NCBI GenBank assembly: GCA_016630955.3
Contig: CM050002.1
Location: forward strand, 62,001 to 126,000
From: Didymella arachidicola
Taxonomy: Eukaryota > Ascomycota > Dothideomycetes > Pleosporales > Didymellaceae
Direction of reading: 5' to 3'
Length of the DNA stretch: 64,000 nucleotides
The position numbers and the translations under genes are program-made. How positions within the stretch are numbered: position 1 is the first letter of the stretch; every line of letters begins with the position of its first letter. The notes under the pieces were generated by a model. It did not search any database, was not told where the DNA came from, and worked only from the letters and a program-made list of their open reading frames with translations. Shown piece by piece: positions 1-12,016 of the stretch.

Positions 1-773
1 GGGCATGACTATGATGCTACGATGTCTGCTATGAGATTCACGGTCGAGACTACTATTCTAATGTAATAAGCTTAATGATGCATATGTAAGATGGACAAAC
101 GTCAACTTTCATCTCAAGCACGGTACGGTTCAAGATTATTTCATTGATGGGTGACTTCGAGTTTGTTCAGCGCCAGATCCTGATCAGTGTCCGACCCATT
201 TGTTTTTACGCGGTTGACGGTGTCCTACTCGGCATACCGCTTGTCAGTCTTATCGTATCAGCAAGTAGTGCCTGCACACTGGTTTGGAGGCTCTCGATAT
301 ACTGAGGGTTGAAAGAAGAACTCGACAAATCACGTACGATCGTGTCGGTGGAGAATGTGAAGACACCAGTTCGATCGAAGCCCAAAATTTGATCGCAGTC
401 GTAAGGATGGGTATTTTTTTTTTCGTCAGGTGCCCACTCATGACGATGATGTGTAGTACAGCTTGGTTTCGATGGTCGCACTGCGCAGTGAACATGTCCA
501 CGATGTATGTCTCGAAAGGGTCCACGTCGCAGCAAACCGTCACGAAGGTAGTGGAGGACCTCGATGTTGTACAATCGCCGTTGCAACAGCTGAACTCGGT
601 CCGGCAGCATCGTAGCTGGGTGTGGCGGGAGGGGCGACCGCTTAGAACTCGAGTTCAGCTGTATGCGATAAGCGTCATTTCATTATGCTATCACCACTCA
701 AATTCACCATTGGCTTTGTGGAACAGGTATCTGTTTGGTCAGCATACACTTTCTACAGCGGGGTTTGTGTCAC
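1..773. other. Left-edge region without an assignable gene
   Basis: No recognisable gene. Two overlapping minus-strand frames between 206 and 610 look weakly coding and swap at a run of ten T at 413-423. Neither has a clear start, splice site or family motif. It could be the tail of a decayed gene or the 3' flank of the TFIIA gene. Confidence 0.3.
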
Positions 774-2369
774 TCACTCCTTCTTGTTGGTGGTCAGGAT
801 GCCGTCCTTCAATGTGCACTTCCACTTGTTCTTGACGCGCTGCACCTTGTCATAGGTACACAACATGTAGTCGACCATTTCATCGTCGCTGTTATCGCCA
901 TCGTTCAGATCGTCCTCAGGGTCGTCGAGGTCGGAGTTGATTGCATCATCTGGGTCTTCCTCGCCAGGCTTGATGTCATCATCAGGGCCATCGAACGAGC
1001 CGGATACTGACGCACTCAGCGCGGTTGACGACGATGCCTCGGCCTTCTCGGCCTGCAGAACTCGCACGGCAGCCCTTCTCTTCTTACCTTTCGGCATCGA
1101 ATTGAGTGGTACCATTAACCCACTGTCTTGCTGCATAGCCATGGCGTCGACACGAGCGCGCATGAACTCGTCAGCAGCGATTCGCCCCTCTTCAGTCTCC
1201 GCAGCGCGTCTCGCAGCAACGAAGGCCTTCCAGTCCTCCAAACTGTCTCCAGCACCATCTGTTTGCGATGTGTAGATATTGTTGGTGTTCTGCTGTGGCG
1301 GTTGCTGGCGCTGCTGTGGCAACTGCTGCTGCTGGGGCGGGCGCTGCATCTGTTGCTGCTGGGGCGCCATCATGCGCTGCTGCTGCGTCATGGGATGCTG
1401 GCCTTGCTGCGGGAGATGAAGATTCTGTTGTGGCAGATTTGGGAAGTTCGACTGTGGCATCATCATATTACTCTGTTGCTGTCGCTGCATGACCAGGTTC
1501 TGTGCTCGCTGCTGGGCAAGATGTTGGTTCGCATCATAGCCGCCCGAAGGGTATCCCTGAGCTTGTGGATAGTTGGCTTGGGGGTGCTGCTGGTAGGGAG
1601 TCTCCGCTTTAATCTGAGCATTAGGGAAATTCGGATGATCTGGCGCCGCAGCGACCTGAGGCAGATCGTGGTCGACCTTCACATTGGACGGTACCGTGGG
1701 CGGCTGGCGCACCGGCTCAGGCTGAGGATCCCACGGGAACTGAGCAACCTTGAGGGCAGAAAGCTTCTCTTGCCAGCCCTGAAAACGTCAGCAGTCTGCA
1801 ATACAACATGTCGTAAATGGATGCGTGATGCAAGTGAGAGGGTCACATGACAAAGCTATGCCGTTTCTGGGCAGGGACGGGCTTGGCTTGGCGGGGCAGT
1901 GAGCTGCGCAGGGGCTATAAGAGTGACCCAAATACTGAGGGCGCCCCCGACCTGGGAAACTAATGGGCAGCTCGCGCCCCGCTTTCGGCCGCCCATCCAC
2001 CCCCAAGCCAGGCGGCAACGTCGCCGGAATCCAAGCGCAAAGGAAACGATGGAAATCGCAGCGCACGGCGGAAACAGCAGAAAGTGCAGTGCTGACGTGC
2101 AGGAAACGAGCATGCTTGCGAAAGTGATGCGCTGGAGAGGCAAGAAGATGCACATCTCCAGGCTGCCATGACATACCTGCTTCATCTCGTCGAGCGTCGA
2201 CTGGTCCACGCCAAACTCCTCGAAATCATTTTGCGAAGCCTGGATGACCTTCTCGATGATCTGCTGGTAGACATTACCCTGGTATTGCTGTCAGCGCGCC
2301 GCCTCAAACCAAGCGCATCTGCTCGTGCGAGCAGGCGCCGAGGATACTAACCACCACCTGGTTTGACAT
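774..2369 (-). CDS. TOA1: Transcription initiation factor IIA large subunit (TFIIA alpha/beta, TOA1)
   Basis: General RNA polymerase II factor. It pairs with the small TFIIA subunit and stabilises TBP on the TATA box in the nucleus. Three exons: 2369-2352, 2278-2177 and 1778-774, giving 374 residues. Exon 1 encodes only MSNQVV. The joined N-terminus (VGNVYQQIIEKVIQ, then FEEFGVD) is the conserved four-helix-bundle half. The middle, about residues 100-205, is Gln/Pro/Met-rich linker, an acidic stretch follows (about 285-330), and the C-terminus carries the beta-barrel signature YDKVQRVKNKWKCTLKDGI. This two-ended layout with a variable spacer is the family hallmark. Intron phases and total length close exactly. 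The first intron starts GTTAGT and ends CCAG. Family assignment is very secure. Confidence 0.95.
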
Positions 2370-3145
2370 GGTGCCTGCTGCGACTTGCTCTATCTATCTA
2401 GATACGACGTAGGTGATTGCGCAGAGCGGGCGACAGCTGCATGCGGCGTGCTGGTGATTGACGGTGCAGGCCAGGCAGGCAACGTCACAGCTGGGCTGCA
2501 GGTACGGCAGAGAGCGCGCGCTTCGTGGAGCTTCTGCGCTTTTGTATATTGACTACGGATATGGGTCTTGCAGACGGCGGGTCTTGTGCGACGGGTGCGA
2601 GTGCTTTCACGATGGTGGTCGCGGGGTCTGGGGTGATTGTACAGGTGACGGTCCGCGATCGCTCTCAGAAAGGCGCTCCCTGCAACGGCATCACTAGCGC
2701 CTAGCGCCTTGGCGACTGCCTGAACAAAGCAACATGACTGCGCAGAGATGAGTTTGCTTCTCAGTTTGTAGGAGCTCTACATGAAGCAACCGATGTGTGT
2801 TCGAAGCTGTCGTCCAAGAGGTGGAGGCGATATCTTTGTGCCTTCTTGTATATGCGGTTGTGAGTCACCTCAGTACCGGATGAGGCTGAGAACGGCCCTC
2901 AGTAGCTTTGTTGTAATGCTCATATAATGTACATTAGTGCGCGTCGTCGTTACATCGTGTATAGCTGCGAGCTGCATGAACCATACATTCATATACCCTT
3001 TTCCTTGAACGCCAAACACCAGCCCCATATCCGCTTCGAGATAGCAATTCGCTCTCGTAAATCCAGAAATACCTTGCTTCGATGCGCGCCTGACATTCCT
3101 AGGGAAAGCTGTCTCCGTTCGTATCCTAAATCGCATCCCTAGTCC
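2370..3145. other. Intergenic region upstream of TOA1
   Basis: Promoter and 5' leader of TOA1 plus the 3' flank of the bZIP gene. Small open frames on both strands show no family features. Nothing else seen. Confidence 0.5.
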
Positions 3146-5218
3146 TCAGAAAGCAAATATCATGGCCTCTCTGAAGGCCAGATCAACGGCTTTGCGCCTG
3201 TACCCAGGCGCTCGACCAAGGCAGACAGCTCCATTTATCATACCTGGGACAACGTGAGCGATGTTTGATGCTACGTTTGGGCACGCACTTACTTTCAATG
3301 AATTTCGACACGTCTACCCACGCGACCTTCTTAGGCTTGTGCTTCTCAATGGGAAATCGTTCAGTGTCGCCCATCATGTCAAGACCAAGCGAAGCGTAGC
3401 CGCCATGGCCACTGAAGCCAAGGCCAAACCCAGGAGCAAGGTCCAGTCCGAGTGTCTGATCGAAGGACAAATCTGTCAAGTTCGATGCAGGTACATTATT
3501 GAAGCGCATGTGCGAACTGTAAGAAGGTTGAAATGAGTTGGTAGATGATGGCATGGGTGGAGGTGAGTCGTCTGGGGTTACTGCTGTTGATCCGTGAGAC
3601 AAACTTGGAGGCGCCGTCTCACTGTCCGAATTCGCACCAGCATCGTCTTCGACCAAGCACTCCGCGAAAGAGCTTTTGGGGTCTATCCTGCAATGCCACT
3701 GCTCCTCAAGGTAGCCTTGGACGTCGTATGCATCAAACCATTCGCCTTCAAAACCAGTGAGGTCGACGCCGTCAAACTCTCGAACTTGGCCATCAGCAAC
3801 GCTCTCCATCCTGATTTGGCGTTTTTCGAACGGTCCAATTGGTCGCACTGTCCAGGTATTCTTGAGAGGGATTGGTTCACCCTGAGCATCGCGTCGCTGG
3901 TAATGTGTTCCGGCACCTCCAAGATGGACGAAAGGTGTGGCGTACCAGTCCAGGTCTTCATTAACGCCGCGAGCGAGAGCGGACTTGAAGCGAGTACGGA
4001 TCTCTTCAAGCGTCATATATGGCAGCGACAGCCTGAAGATATTCTTTAGAAGTGATGGATTAACATTAGAGTTACAGAGTAAGAGGAAGCCAGCCTCCAA
4101 TGTTGCTCGATTCAGTCGTCGCGCAAATGTGACTTCTTCGAACGAATAGGTGTAGTTTTGCGGCAATGTCTTCGTACCCAGTGACGTCTCCAGAGGAAAC
4201 GATATCTTACCGGAGAAGGATCTTGGGGTTGGTGGAAGCTCCGCGCCGAGGGCCGGGACTCCGACTGGAAAAATATATGGAGGTACGAAGGGCGACGGCT
4301 CGCGACTAGGTAGATCAACGAGGCCAAATGGAAGTAGCTGCTGCTGCTGTCGCTCTTGTTGCTGTCGCTGTTGAGATGGATCACTCGTTGCATGAGGCCG
4401 CTGTGGTGCACTCATAGACTTTGACTGGTCAAGCCCTTCACCCACTGTGAACTGCCATCGACTGATTGGGTCAGATTGCCTCCCCGGTCCTGGTAAATTA
4501 TATGACGAGCTCGAGATGTTTGTCAGATAGCTCTCAGGCTGTGTGGTTGCGGTGTCGGAGTGTGCCTGGCCGAGAAACCGGGTTGCCTCCGGAGCGGTCC
4601 ACGAATCGCCTATTTCTGGAGGAGTGATGGCACGCGTCGACTGCGTCAGTGATTTCGCTGCAGTTACGGTGACTTCTGGCGACTTCTGCGGAACAACTTC
4701 ATGCATATCGTCTTCGTCGCTGTCCAGAACTCGTTCGTTAACCGTGGTGACACATTTGATGAAAACTTCCATCGTTCGCTTTAGGTCTCCTCCGAGCCCG
4801 GGCTTCAGCAGCAAGACTCCTGATTGTAAAATAGTTTCATGAAAGCGCAAGAAAGACCGATTCATCTCGTCAATAGCAGCATGTAGTTGAAAGCTCTGCT
4901 GCTTGAGTGATGATATTGTTGTCTCTTTGCGTTGCCGGTATGCCCGTTGGGCGAGCCGAATTTGCGTTCTTCGACGCTATTGCCGCATCAGTCTATGTGT
5001 TCTCTGCGGCAGATTTACTGAGCATGTTCGAGAAGATCGAATATGAGTATTGTTGTGTCATGAGAATCAATACTCACATCCGCGGCAGTGGCATCCTTCG
5101 TATCTACCCGTGGCCGCCCCCGAGCCTTCTTCCCTCCAGCAGCGACAGCCACATCATCCGCATCCTCGCTCGTGCGAGAGCGTTTACGGGGTGGCTCTGT
5201 TTGTTCCTTGCTCCTCAT
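3146..5218 (-). CDS. Fungal bZIP transcription factor with atypical basic region
   Basis: Three exons: 5218-5078, 4976-3293 and 3243-3146, giving 640 residues. Lengths and phases close. The N-terminus is a basic nuclear-localisation-like stretch (PPRKRSR, KKARGRPR). The basic region lies across the first intron at residues 48-65: RRRTQIRLAQRAYRQRKE, followed by a weak leucine/hydrophobic heptad segment (SSLKQQSFQLHAAI). The usual invariant Asn two positions before the conserved Ala is Ile here, a variant known in a subclass of fungal bZIP-like regulators. The remaining ~540 residues hold a Gln-rich patch, a conserved C-terminal block (YSFEEVTFARRLNRATLEAGFLLL) and Pro/Ser-rich linkers. The last exon encodes INGAVCLGRAPGYRR. 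Target genes cannot be deduced. Confidence 0.85.
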
Positions 5219-6210
5219 TGTGCTTTCCGTGTGGAACAGCTTAGCAAGCTCTCAATTGCAACAGCGCTCCCCAAACACCTGATGACTCGGCCCGATTCAG
5301 ATAGGATGCAGTGATTGCCAGGGTGGTGTCCTGGATCCTAGAGGCCAATATCTCTGACAGCGAAGATTACACGCCAACGTGAGGAGAGGGCGGAGGGTTC
5401 GTAGCAAGAAGAACACACGTGGAGGTGGAATGCGGTGACGGAGCGCTCAGGAATAAGCAAGTGCCCGCTTGGCGGCTGCAGGGTCCGGAAGCCCGCTCGT
5501 GTGTTATAGTGGAAGCACAGTCCCTGTTGATCAGAGCTGGAAAAATGGATATTGCTAAAGGTCTAGAGAATCAGGGCTGGACGAAGTGTTTGCGAAGCTG
5601 TCGTTGTGGGGAACGATGGTCGTTGTGATTGAGGTGAGACTGGCTGGGTGTAGGCGAGTACGGAAGGGCCGATCGTTTACGCGGCAGGCGCTGACAGCAT
5701 GAGACTCATTTGCTCTGCAAGAGAGAACATAGGAAGGATGTCACTCCTAGTTGCGGTCAAAATGTTACGGCCGAAGATGATTGATCAATAATGTAATGCC
5801 AATGATAGAGTTCTCGGAGGAATTGATGGTGGAGTTTGATTACTATTCATTTTAACATACGAAGAGGCCGCATCGGCTGGCGCTTGATCACGTGGTACAG
5901 GGATTGCTGACATCCATGGATCTTACAAAGCATCGCAACGACATCTCAAATTGGCCTCGTGTAAGCAGAGATGACCGTTATCTAAAGCTCAAGGGCCGAA
6001 TTACGTGCTCATGTCGAGTCTAGTGCGATGCCTCTTCCCATGCTATCACATGCAGCGATCGAAATCATTGCCTAGAGGGACCTCGCGTCTCATTGACTGT
6101 CAAGATTCCGGCAGTGCGCGGAAATTCTCTATTTGAACGATATCATGCCGACGCTCTGCTGGGTGCTATGAAGGCTGCTGAAGAAGGGTGCTGATCTACA
6201 CAGTATGCTT
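5219..6210. other. Intergenic region, bZIP promoter side
   Basis: About 1 kb without a supportable gene. It is the upstream region of the bZIP gene and the 3' flank of the PAF-acetylhydrolase-like gene. A CACGTG palindrome lies at 5889-5894. Any binding there is only possible, not shown. Confidence 0.45.
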
Positions 6211-8444
6211 CTATCTCGGCGCATCAGCCGCTGCAAAGTCCCTCCCCTGCCTTGCTCTGCCATCCTTGAGAGTGCTATTGGCCTCAGCCTCCGTCATATC
6301 TACATTGTGAGACTGGGTAGAGCCGCTGTTGTCTCCACTGGAGTGGTCTCCGTTGTTAGATGAATGTTTGGCAGAGGCAGTTGCATAATTTGTAGCGCCC
6401 GGACCATTACCCGCGGAGCTATCTTTGTTGCCATGCAGTTCGTGTGTTGCGGGGTTGCCATTTTCAGTACCTAGTTTCAGGGCGTGGTTGGAATCGATTC
6501 TCTCCTCTCCCCTGTCCTCCTCTCTTATCCATTTCTGCAGTTCTGTGGCTGTCGGCTTGAAGTGCATCCAGATTTCGTCCCCGGTATTATATTTTGCCTC
6601 GCCCGTCTTAGTTTTATGCTTGAAATGCCTTCGTACACCCGTGGTGAGGCGTGTGCGAAACTCATGCGGTACCTTCAGCCGAGCAGCGATCCACTGATCC
6701 GTTGGTCGATGCTCGTCAGGCACTTCTTCAAGAAGCTCTGTCTCTAACAAGCCTTCGTCCGTCATAGCACGGTCGATCAATGACTTACCTGCACCAGCAT
6801 CCGGAGCCACCAAACGTAGAAACTCAAGTGATGCGCTTATGTTGAGATCGATGGCTCTCTGAGGATGGACTGTAGCCTTCATGAGAAGGTCGGTTATGCC
6901 TCTGTATAGAAGCGAGAAATCAGATTGACTGATGTGGACAGATCCTCGCACGGTCAATAGATACGCCGGGGCGCCACTATCTTTTGCCTCCTTCATCAAT
7001 GACATAACAGCGTCAAAGTTCTGCTGCCAATACATAAAGGCTTCGCTGTTGATGCCTAGTAGCGGCAGATGTATGCGGTGTTCGGGTGCTTCTGCAGGTG
7101 GTTTGATGGGCGCACCCCAAATATCGTAGATAATGCCAGCCTGTACGTTCGTGAACCGATCAGTGTGTCGCAGCACCTCTACCACAGTAGCGGCGCCAAA
7201 GCTGTGCCCAGCCATTGTCATCTTGTCGACGTGGAACCTGTTCTTCCACTGCTGCCAATTTACGCCTTTTAGTCCTCGTGAGGAGCCCCCTACAAAGCCT
7301 TCGCTTCGCAGGTTCTGATGAGCGACCTCTTCGCCATCGCCAGCGCAGATCTTCTTGAGCACGTTGTAGGCTTCCTCGAGCTCACATAACCTTAACTCGA
7401 TTTGAGCGTTCCGCAATTCTTGGTCGACACCCTGCTCGTTGTTGGGTGCCGTATCCTTCCGGTTGCCTTTGGGAAAGATGTAGTCCTGTACCAAGTCAGT
7501 ACGAGATTTTGGGAATGCTTCAACAGTGTACGGACGATATTATGATGACCCTTTCGAAGCTCTTCCTCCGTATGGTCCACATCTTTCCATCGTTCCCTTT
7601 CCTCTTCGCAATAATTGTCACCGTCATAGTCTGCCTTGTTTGCCTTCGCTCCTCCCTTATGATCCTTGCTTCGTGTGCCTTGTTTCCGGTGATTGACAAA
7701 TGTCCTCGGTCCTGATCCATCACGGTGCTCGACTGCGCACACGACGAAGCCATAGCTTGCAAATTCAGAACACAAACTTGAATACGCCGTCCGGGTGCCT
7801 CCAAGACCATGACTGAACATTAACAGAGGGAACACTGGCTCACCATGCTGACCCTCCGGTGGAGGACCCTCTTGATTCTTAATCTTGTATCCATTCTGTT
7901 TATAGTTGCCCGAAGGAGGCCAATGTGTTGCTGGTGGACTGTTGCGAAACCCTCGTAGTTTCGTGAGCATGGAAGTTGCGCCCAAGAAACTGATCAAAGT
8001 CCAGTCAGGAACGCCAGCAAAGTGTGCGTAGCCTCGCGCTGTCTCCACTCTTGGTCGAGGCAGCCACGTCTCACGGCTCCAATGCTTATGTCCTGCTGGA
8101 TCCTTTCCCTCGCCAGAACCAAAAGCTGCAGGGTAGTACATGGTGAAGAGCACCGTTTCTAGCTGCAACAGGTGACGCCCGTCTCGCTTGATGTCTGATA
8201 TGGTCCGTGGATTCTCGACCGGCACTTCAATTTCCATATTTGCGATCGAATATGGGCCCGAAGAAGTAGGTAACGTGCCCTGAGGAAAGGGAAGACGGTC
8301 GCGCAGTGACTTCGCGGGTCGTGATCGGGGTTTCTTCGCGTTTGGGACCTGCCCTGAAGACTCTCCGCCAATTGTACTGCTGCGGCGAACATTCTGGGGT
8401 TTGTCGCCAGTGATACGCGTCGTCTTCCGCTCGAGGAAAGACAT
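6211..8444 (-). CDS. PAF-acetylhydrolase-like alpha/beta hydrolase
   Basis: Two exons, 8444-7536 and 7485-6211, joined by a 50-nt intron (donor GTCCGT, branch ACTGAC, acceptor TACAG) to give 727 residues. The junction reads HHNI-DYIFPKGN, matching the fungal platelet-activating-factor acetylhydrolase isoform II family. Seen: the oxyanion-hole region HGLGGTRTAYSS, nucleophile elbow GHSFG (Ser about 398), IYDIWG (acid Asp about 424) and GSVHISQSDF (His about 487). This is a complete catalytic triad of a serine esterase or phospholipase acting on short or oxidised acyl groups. Long tails flank the core: a basic N-terminus of about 70 residues and a Ser/Asn/Gly-rich C-terminus of about 150. No signal peptide is evident, so it is probably intracellular. 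The substrate is not predictable. Confidence 0.88.
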
Positions 8445-9135
8445 GATGGATACCGGGAGGCACGCTCAATTGTAGGGCGGAATGAGGTGGTTCAGGTTTT
8501 AAGACAAATAGTGCACGTCCTGCTCAGCGCCGCTGAAACGTGAAAGGACAGGCAGTATGCCCGTTCAAGCACGCCGCGCTGTGCTTGTCAAAGTAAAGAA
8601 GATATGTAGACATGCTTCTTCACATTAATGCAGGCAGTGCAAAGGTACCGTGCGGGTCCTCCGGACACTTAAAGTGTTAGGCGCGCTGTTGGCTCTATAT
8701 TAGTTCACCTGTGATGTCATAGGATCGCGCTTTCCTCGCGGAAATTACACGGGCCACGTGTCCGGAGATTTAATATTTTGGGCAAGTTTACGAATGCCAT
8801 TGAAGAAGGAAGGCACTTGAATTTGCAATTACATCAAGTCCCAACCGTCTACGCGATGCTCACCGTTCAGAAGGAGATCCTCTGCATCCTCTGCAATCCG
8901 AGTCTCACAGCTTGACGGTGGCTTGTTGCAGCCAAGACATAAAAGGATTTCGAGGACAAACATGATGTGCTCGTTTTCCTCTTCTACAACGAGCTTCACG
9001 CGTGAGAATATGACTTCTGTCACCGCTGTGCAGCGCGGATGTAGCTGCCGGCCCAGCATTTGTACGCCGGGGTTCGTCGCAGCTTGTATTGGCCTCCTTG
9101 CATTTGGGTATCATTGGATCCGTCGCTTTCGCCCT
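8445..9135. other. Promoter region of the PAF-acetylhydrolase-like gene
   Basis: Contains a TGATGTCAT CRE-like octamer variant near 8711-8719 and a CACGTG palindrome at 8755-8760. Both are plausible regulator sites but unproven. Short open frames near 8829-9114 have no family features. Confidence 0.35.
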
Positions 9136-9695
9136 TCATGCTAACTTCTGGGCAAACTCGGGCTTGACTTCCATCGTATTCTGTACATGGCTCTTGAGCG
9201 CGGCCCATCGATCTTGTACACCGCCCGTGCTGCTGCCTGCCAGTTGCGCCAAGTTCTTGTTAAAACGGTCCATCTCTGTCTTGACCAGCTTCTCCTTCCT
9301 TTTGGTAGCTCCTGGTCTCGACTTCAAGCTTTTCCGCTGGATCTTGGCCTGACCAACCTCCACCTCGCCATCAGCACCCCCTTCATCGAGTCCTGGCAGT
9401 GCATCGGCCAGTGATTCGAGGTTTGCTACGAGCTTCTTGTTCGGTCGCCGCCGCTTTTGTGTCTTCGCGCCCGACTTCTCGATTTTGCTGACGAACGAAG
9501 AGTGCTTGATCTTTTGTTTGTCCTTTTTCGAAGAAGCCAATCCGCTATCGAAATCATCTGGCTTGGGGAGTGCGGCTGGGACCGGACGAGCTGCGCGCGC
9601 CGACTTTGCTCGCGCTGTCGTACGCTTCTTTATGGGCGCCTATATCGGGATCATTAATGCAGATAACGAGGGATGTTGACTGACTGACTGACCAT
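9136..9695 (-). CDS. SLX9: Ribosome biogenesis protein SLX9-like
   Basis: Small basic nucleolar protein that helps process and export 40S pre-ribosomes. The joined model has 168 residues: exon 1 is the single codon ATG (9695-9693), and exon 2 is 9639-9136. The protein starts M-APIKKRTTARAKSARAARP, then the family core SSKKDKQKIKHSSFVSKIEK, RRRPNKKLVANLESLADALP, and a C-terminal helix RFNKNLAQLAGSSTGGVQDRWAALKSHVQNT. The intron has donor GTCAGT and acceptor ATATAG. The open frame upstream of exon 2 carries no ATG that would keep the conserved N-terminus, which supports the one-codon exon. An internal Met at MASSKKDK (9540) is the alternative start. Confidence 0.85.
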
Positions 9696-10220
9696 TGCTG
9701 TGACACTGACAATAGAAGCAGATCGTACGCAGATCGAGGCCTTGATCCAGACAAAATGAGCTGCTGATAAGATCTTATCTTAGCGCCATTTCTCGCCCCG
9801 CTTTCCTGCGCTCTACTTCATGTCTTGTGTCCAGCAGCACCAAATCATCAATCACCACTTGGACGTTCTTGTAAGCATCGATCGGAGCGCAAGATTTACT
9901 CCTGAAACCTGTTTCTGTTCTTGGTTCGAACCAATCAAAGACTAGAGAAGCGGTCGAGACAAACGTGCTCCTTCGTCATCATCCCCGGATTCTGATACAC
10001 GTTCCTCATCCACGCCTGGCAACCGGTGATTGTAAATAGCTCTGGGTTCTCACATGTGCATGACTGAATACCATCGTTGAACTTGGATAGCGCAGAGAGC
10101 AGAATCACGTAGAATCTGTTGGAAAAGATCGACCAAGAATGATTTACACCTGGGTCAGGGCTGTGTAACCCCGACCGCAATCGATGATCCATATCGATCG
10201 AGGCCTCTATCAAGAAGGAT
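9696..10220. other. Intergenic region
   Basis: 5' flank of the SLX9-like gene and 3' flank of the dehydrogenase. It includes the inverted sequence TTGGTTCGAACCAA near 9922. It resembles a tRNA B box but no tRNA fold can be built around it. No gene seen. Confidence 0.4.
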
Positions 10221-11511
10221 TCAATCTTTTGGCCCTTCGATCAGGTTCTTGATACCTTCACCACTCGCCGTCTTGTCCCAAGCTTTCGTAGCATCCTCGA
10301 ATGGCGTCAGCGAGCTCAACAACGGCTTCACTTGTACAAGGCCTTTCGTGATCAACTTGACTGCCAGCTCATAATCGCCTGCCCCGTATCTAAAGCAGCC
10401 CCGAAACATCAATTCCTTGTTGCTTACAGCCACGATAGGGAACTCGATCTTGGCCTTCCCTACACCTGTTTGCACATACTTGCCTCCAGGTCTGAGCAAG
10501 TGAACACCCATGTTGATACTCGACGCTGCCCCCGAAGCTTCGATCACCGTATCCACCCTTCCACCTGTTGTATCGATGCCAAACTCTTCGAGCCCGAATT
10601 CAGCCAATAACTTTGCAGCATCGTCTTCTGGGGTGCTCTTGGTGTCTGCACAGAACGTCTCAACCCCCAGATAGCCTCTCGCAAAGTCGAGTTTCTTCTC
10701 CAGGATATCCACTAGGATGATGCGGTGCGCGCCGAACTGCCGCGCAACAGCCGCAACAAGCAGTCCGATTGTTCCTTTTACAGGCCACTATCAGCACTAC
10801 AGCAAAAGGTGTCAAGAAATGGAACTTAAGACTCACCACTACCCATCACAACTACCGTCTCGCCGGGCCTCACATCCGCCAACTTCACCGCATGCACAGC
10901 CACGCTCGTCGGCTCCACCAACACCGCTTCCTCCAGGCTGATCTTCTCATCAATCTTGTACACAAAATCCTCGCTGATCCGGAAGAACTTGCACAGCGTG
11001 CCCTGCGTATCTGGCGGTCCGGGAGCTGCGGCAAACCGCATCTGGCGACACAAGTGGTAGGTACCGTTTTTGCACGCGGCGCAAAAGCGACACGGGGTGC
11101 CGGGCTCGATGGCCACGCGGTCGCCCACAGAGACACTAGATGCTCTGGAGCCAATGCTGTGGATTGTGCCCGATGCTTCGTGGCCCATTACTATGCCTGT
11201 GCTGGGGTTGACGTGTTTGCCGATGCCGCCGTGGTGCCAGAAATGGACCTATGTGTGTCAGGGCGTTGCTTACGGGCATGTAAAATTGAAATTGGTTTGG
11301 ATTTTTGCTTGTGCAGATGCGCGCCAGTATCAAAGTTATGGTACATATTGCCTCTGGGACTTACATCGCTGCCACATACGCCAACATATGCAATGCGGAC
11401 GAGCACATCATGGGGATCATTCAGACTCGGCACCTTTTTGTCTTCGAGTCTTGCCTCTTTGGCACCGTAGAGTACTATGGACGGATTCTGCATCTCTCTG
11501 AGTTGGTGCAA
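10221..11511 (-). CDS. Zinc-dependent sorbitol/xylitol dehydrogenase (MDR family)
   Basis: NAD-dependent polyol dehydrogenase of the medium-chain family, oxidising sugar alcohols such as sorbitol or xylitol to the ketose. Exons 11511-11365, 11248-10837 and 10774-10221 give 370 residues, the usual family length. Catalytic zinc ligands: CGSD(V), HFWHHGG and GHEASG with Glu. The structural zinc loop CRFCAACKNGTYHLC has the C-x2-C-x2-C-x7-C pattern. The Rossmann segment GSGTIGLLVAAVARQFGA is rebuilt across intron 2. Domain order and length match D-xylulose reductase and sorbitol dehydrogenase. The loop sequence differs from textbook XDH, so the exact substrate (xylitol, sorbitol or L-arabitol) is left open. 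It has no pathway partners nearby. Confidence 0.88.
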
Positions 11512-12016
11512 TGTAATGTACGAGGTCGTCGATGGGTCGAGCGTGTTGCTCTACGGTATGGCTCAGATAGTAACGAAACTCAGGGCATAGAATTGGCGCG
11601 AGACACGTCTAACTGCTCCTCCTAAGTTATTATACCTTCGCTCTATACCAGCTGATAGTCGCCTGTGCTGATGCGGGGAGTTAGACGCGTGTAATGTGCC
11701 CCGCTTCTTGTGTGGAGGAGCAGGAGCTCTGCAAAGCCATGACGTAGTCGGTAAGCTTCAGGCCCGTTATCGCAGATCGGTAATTATGCGACGCTTTTAA
11801 TCTTTTCAGTCTCTCTCTGCGATGAAGGTCATCGTCATCATTAGATAGATGCATTTCTGTCCAAGCCTCAGAGGCTCCTGACACCGTATCGCGCCTTGAA
11901 ATGACAAGCTCAGAAACAACTCTATCTGCATGATCTATTCATGAATCTAGCCTTCTATCTCAATGTACTCAAATGCTTGTTGATGCCTTGAACGCCGTCT
12001 ATAGCCAAATGCTCCT
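11512..12016. other. Intergenic region, dehydrogenase promoter
   Basis: Upstream region of the polyol dehydrogenase and 3' flank of the methyltransferase gene. No convincing gene or repeat. Confidence 0.4.

Noticed and set aside
206..610. Minus-strand open frame, 134 codons
   Set aside because: It overlaps another equally plausible frame, has no start context or motif, and the two swap at a homopolymer. Possibly a decayed gene, but not supportable.
7520..7810. Open frame inside the PAF-acetylhydrolase-like gene
   Set aside because: Shadow of the real reading frame, which is supported by catalytic motifs and splicing.
9915..9935. TTGGTTCGAACCAA, resembling a tRNA B box
   Set aside because: No acceptor stem, D arm or anticodon arm can be folded on either strand around it.
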